This document shows positions 14,344 through 14,571 of a DNA stretch of 14,571 nt, one piece after another. The stretch's first letter is position 1; every line of letters starts with the position of its first letter. Source of the stretch: Ignavibacteria bacterium (GTDB lineage Bacteria; Bacteroidota; Ignavibacteria; Ignavibacteriales; Melioribacteraceae). The DNA lies in NCBI GenBank assembly GCA_011049495.1, contig DSBF01000272.1, positions 1 to 14,571 on the forward strand. The letters run 5' to 3'. A program made the translations under genes and the position numbers. A model generated the notes under the pieces. The model was not told the DNA's origin and made no database searches. It saw only the letters and a list, made by a program, of their open reading frames with translations.

Positions 14344-14571
14344 TTAAAATATCTTTGCTAATAATTCCGAAATGAATTCGGACCTTGATCTTACCGTTGA
14401 AAAAATATCAATACCAAGCATGATAGCAAAATGAATAAAAACACCGTACAAAAATGAACGGGTTCGTAAAGCAACAATTCCTAAAATTATTCCACCAAGG
14501 ATTGAGCTGAAAGTTTCTAATTCAGGTTTACCGTTATGCAGAATTACGAATGGAATCATCTGAATGAATAC
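14344..14571 (-). CDS. CPBP family intramembrane metalloprotease, C-terminal part
   Basis: The frame continues in-frame past the first visible ATG to the window edge (VFIQ before MIPF), so the 5' end is missing. The visible 75 residues contain FVILHNGKPELET, which holds the FxxxH motif, then SILGGIILGIVALRTRS and VFIHFAIMLGIDIFS with the second histidine of the active site. These are the last two conserved motifs of CPBP (CAAX protease Rce1-like) membrane proteases. Its substrate is unknown; bacterial members are linked to bacteriocin self-protection or protein maturation. It lies 59 bases upstream of pdxJ on the same strand. Confidence 0.85.
   Translation of the reverse strand, partial: VFIQMIPFVILHNGKPELETFSSILGGIILGIVALRTRSFLYGVFIHFAIMLGIDIFSTVRSRSEFISELLAKIF

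Overview
The window is AT-rich bacterial chromosome, most like a member of the Bacteroidota/Chlorobiota/Ignavibacteriota group. Two minus-strand promoters have the Bacteroidota layout (TTTG, 20 bases, TATATTTG). The gene families also fit that group: DUF3307 beside SatD, TIGR02757, a PqqD-like protein, and a secreted barrel-like protein. This placement is an inference from content; no rRNA or tRNA gene is present.

Left part (1-4241, plus strand): two sodium-coupled amino-acid transporter genes in one transcription unit, an SNF/NSS-family symporter and an AGCS-family alanine/glycine symporter. They are bracketed by two diverged copies of a roughly 320-base repeat in opposite orientation (1-332 and 3777-4092), rich in CGCGAATTCGCG palindromes. 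No transposase is visible.

Middle (4242-7845): a phosphofructokinase gene on the plus strand whose active-site residues (GGDDT and PKTMDND) are those of pyrophosphate-dependent enzymes. It converges on a UvrD/PcrA helicase gene on the minus strand, with a strong terminator hairpin between them.

Right part (7846-14571, all minus strand): read in the direction of transcription, a partial CPBP intramembrane protease, pdxJ (vitamin B6 synthesis), three palindromic operator-like sites at exact 28-base spacing over a promoter, then a tight gene row: satD (cyclase-like domain plus helix-turn-helix), a DUF3307 membrane protein, a TIGR02757 protein, an MFSD1-like MFS transporter, a PqqD-like protein, a secreted barrel-like protein and a short M29 aminopeptidase. 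The first three overlap or abut (11-base and 1-base overlaps), MFS and PqqD overlap as ATGA, and the aminopeptidase ribosome binding site overlaps the preceding stop codon. The MFSD1 resemblance plus the aminopeptidase suggests dipeptide uptake and breakdown. The satD block with its operators is the part most worth following as a possible signalling or stress module.
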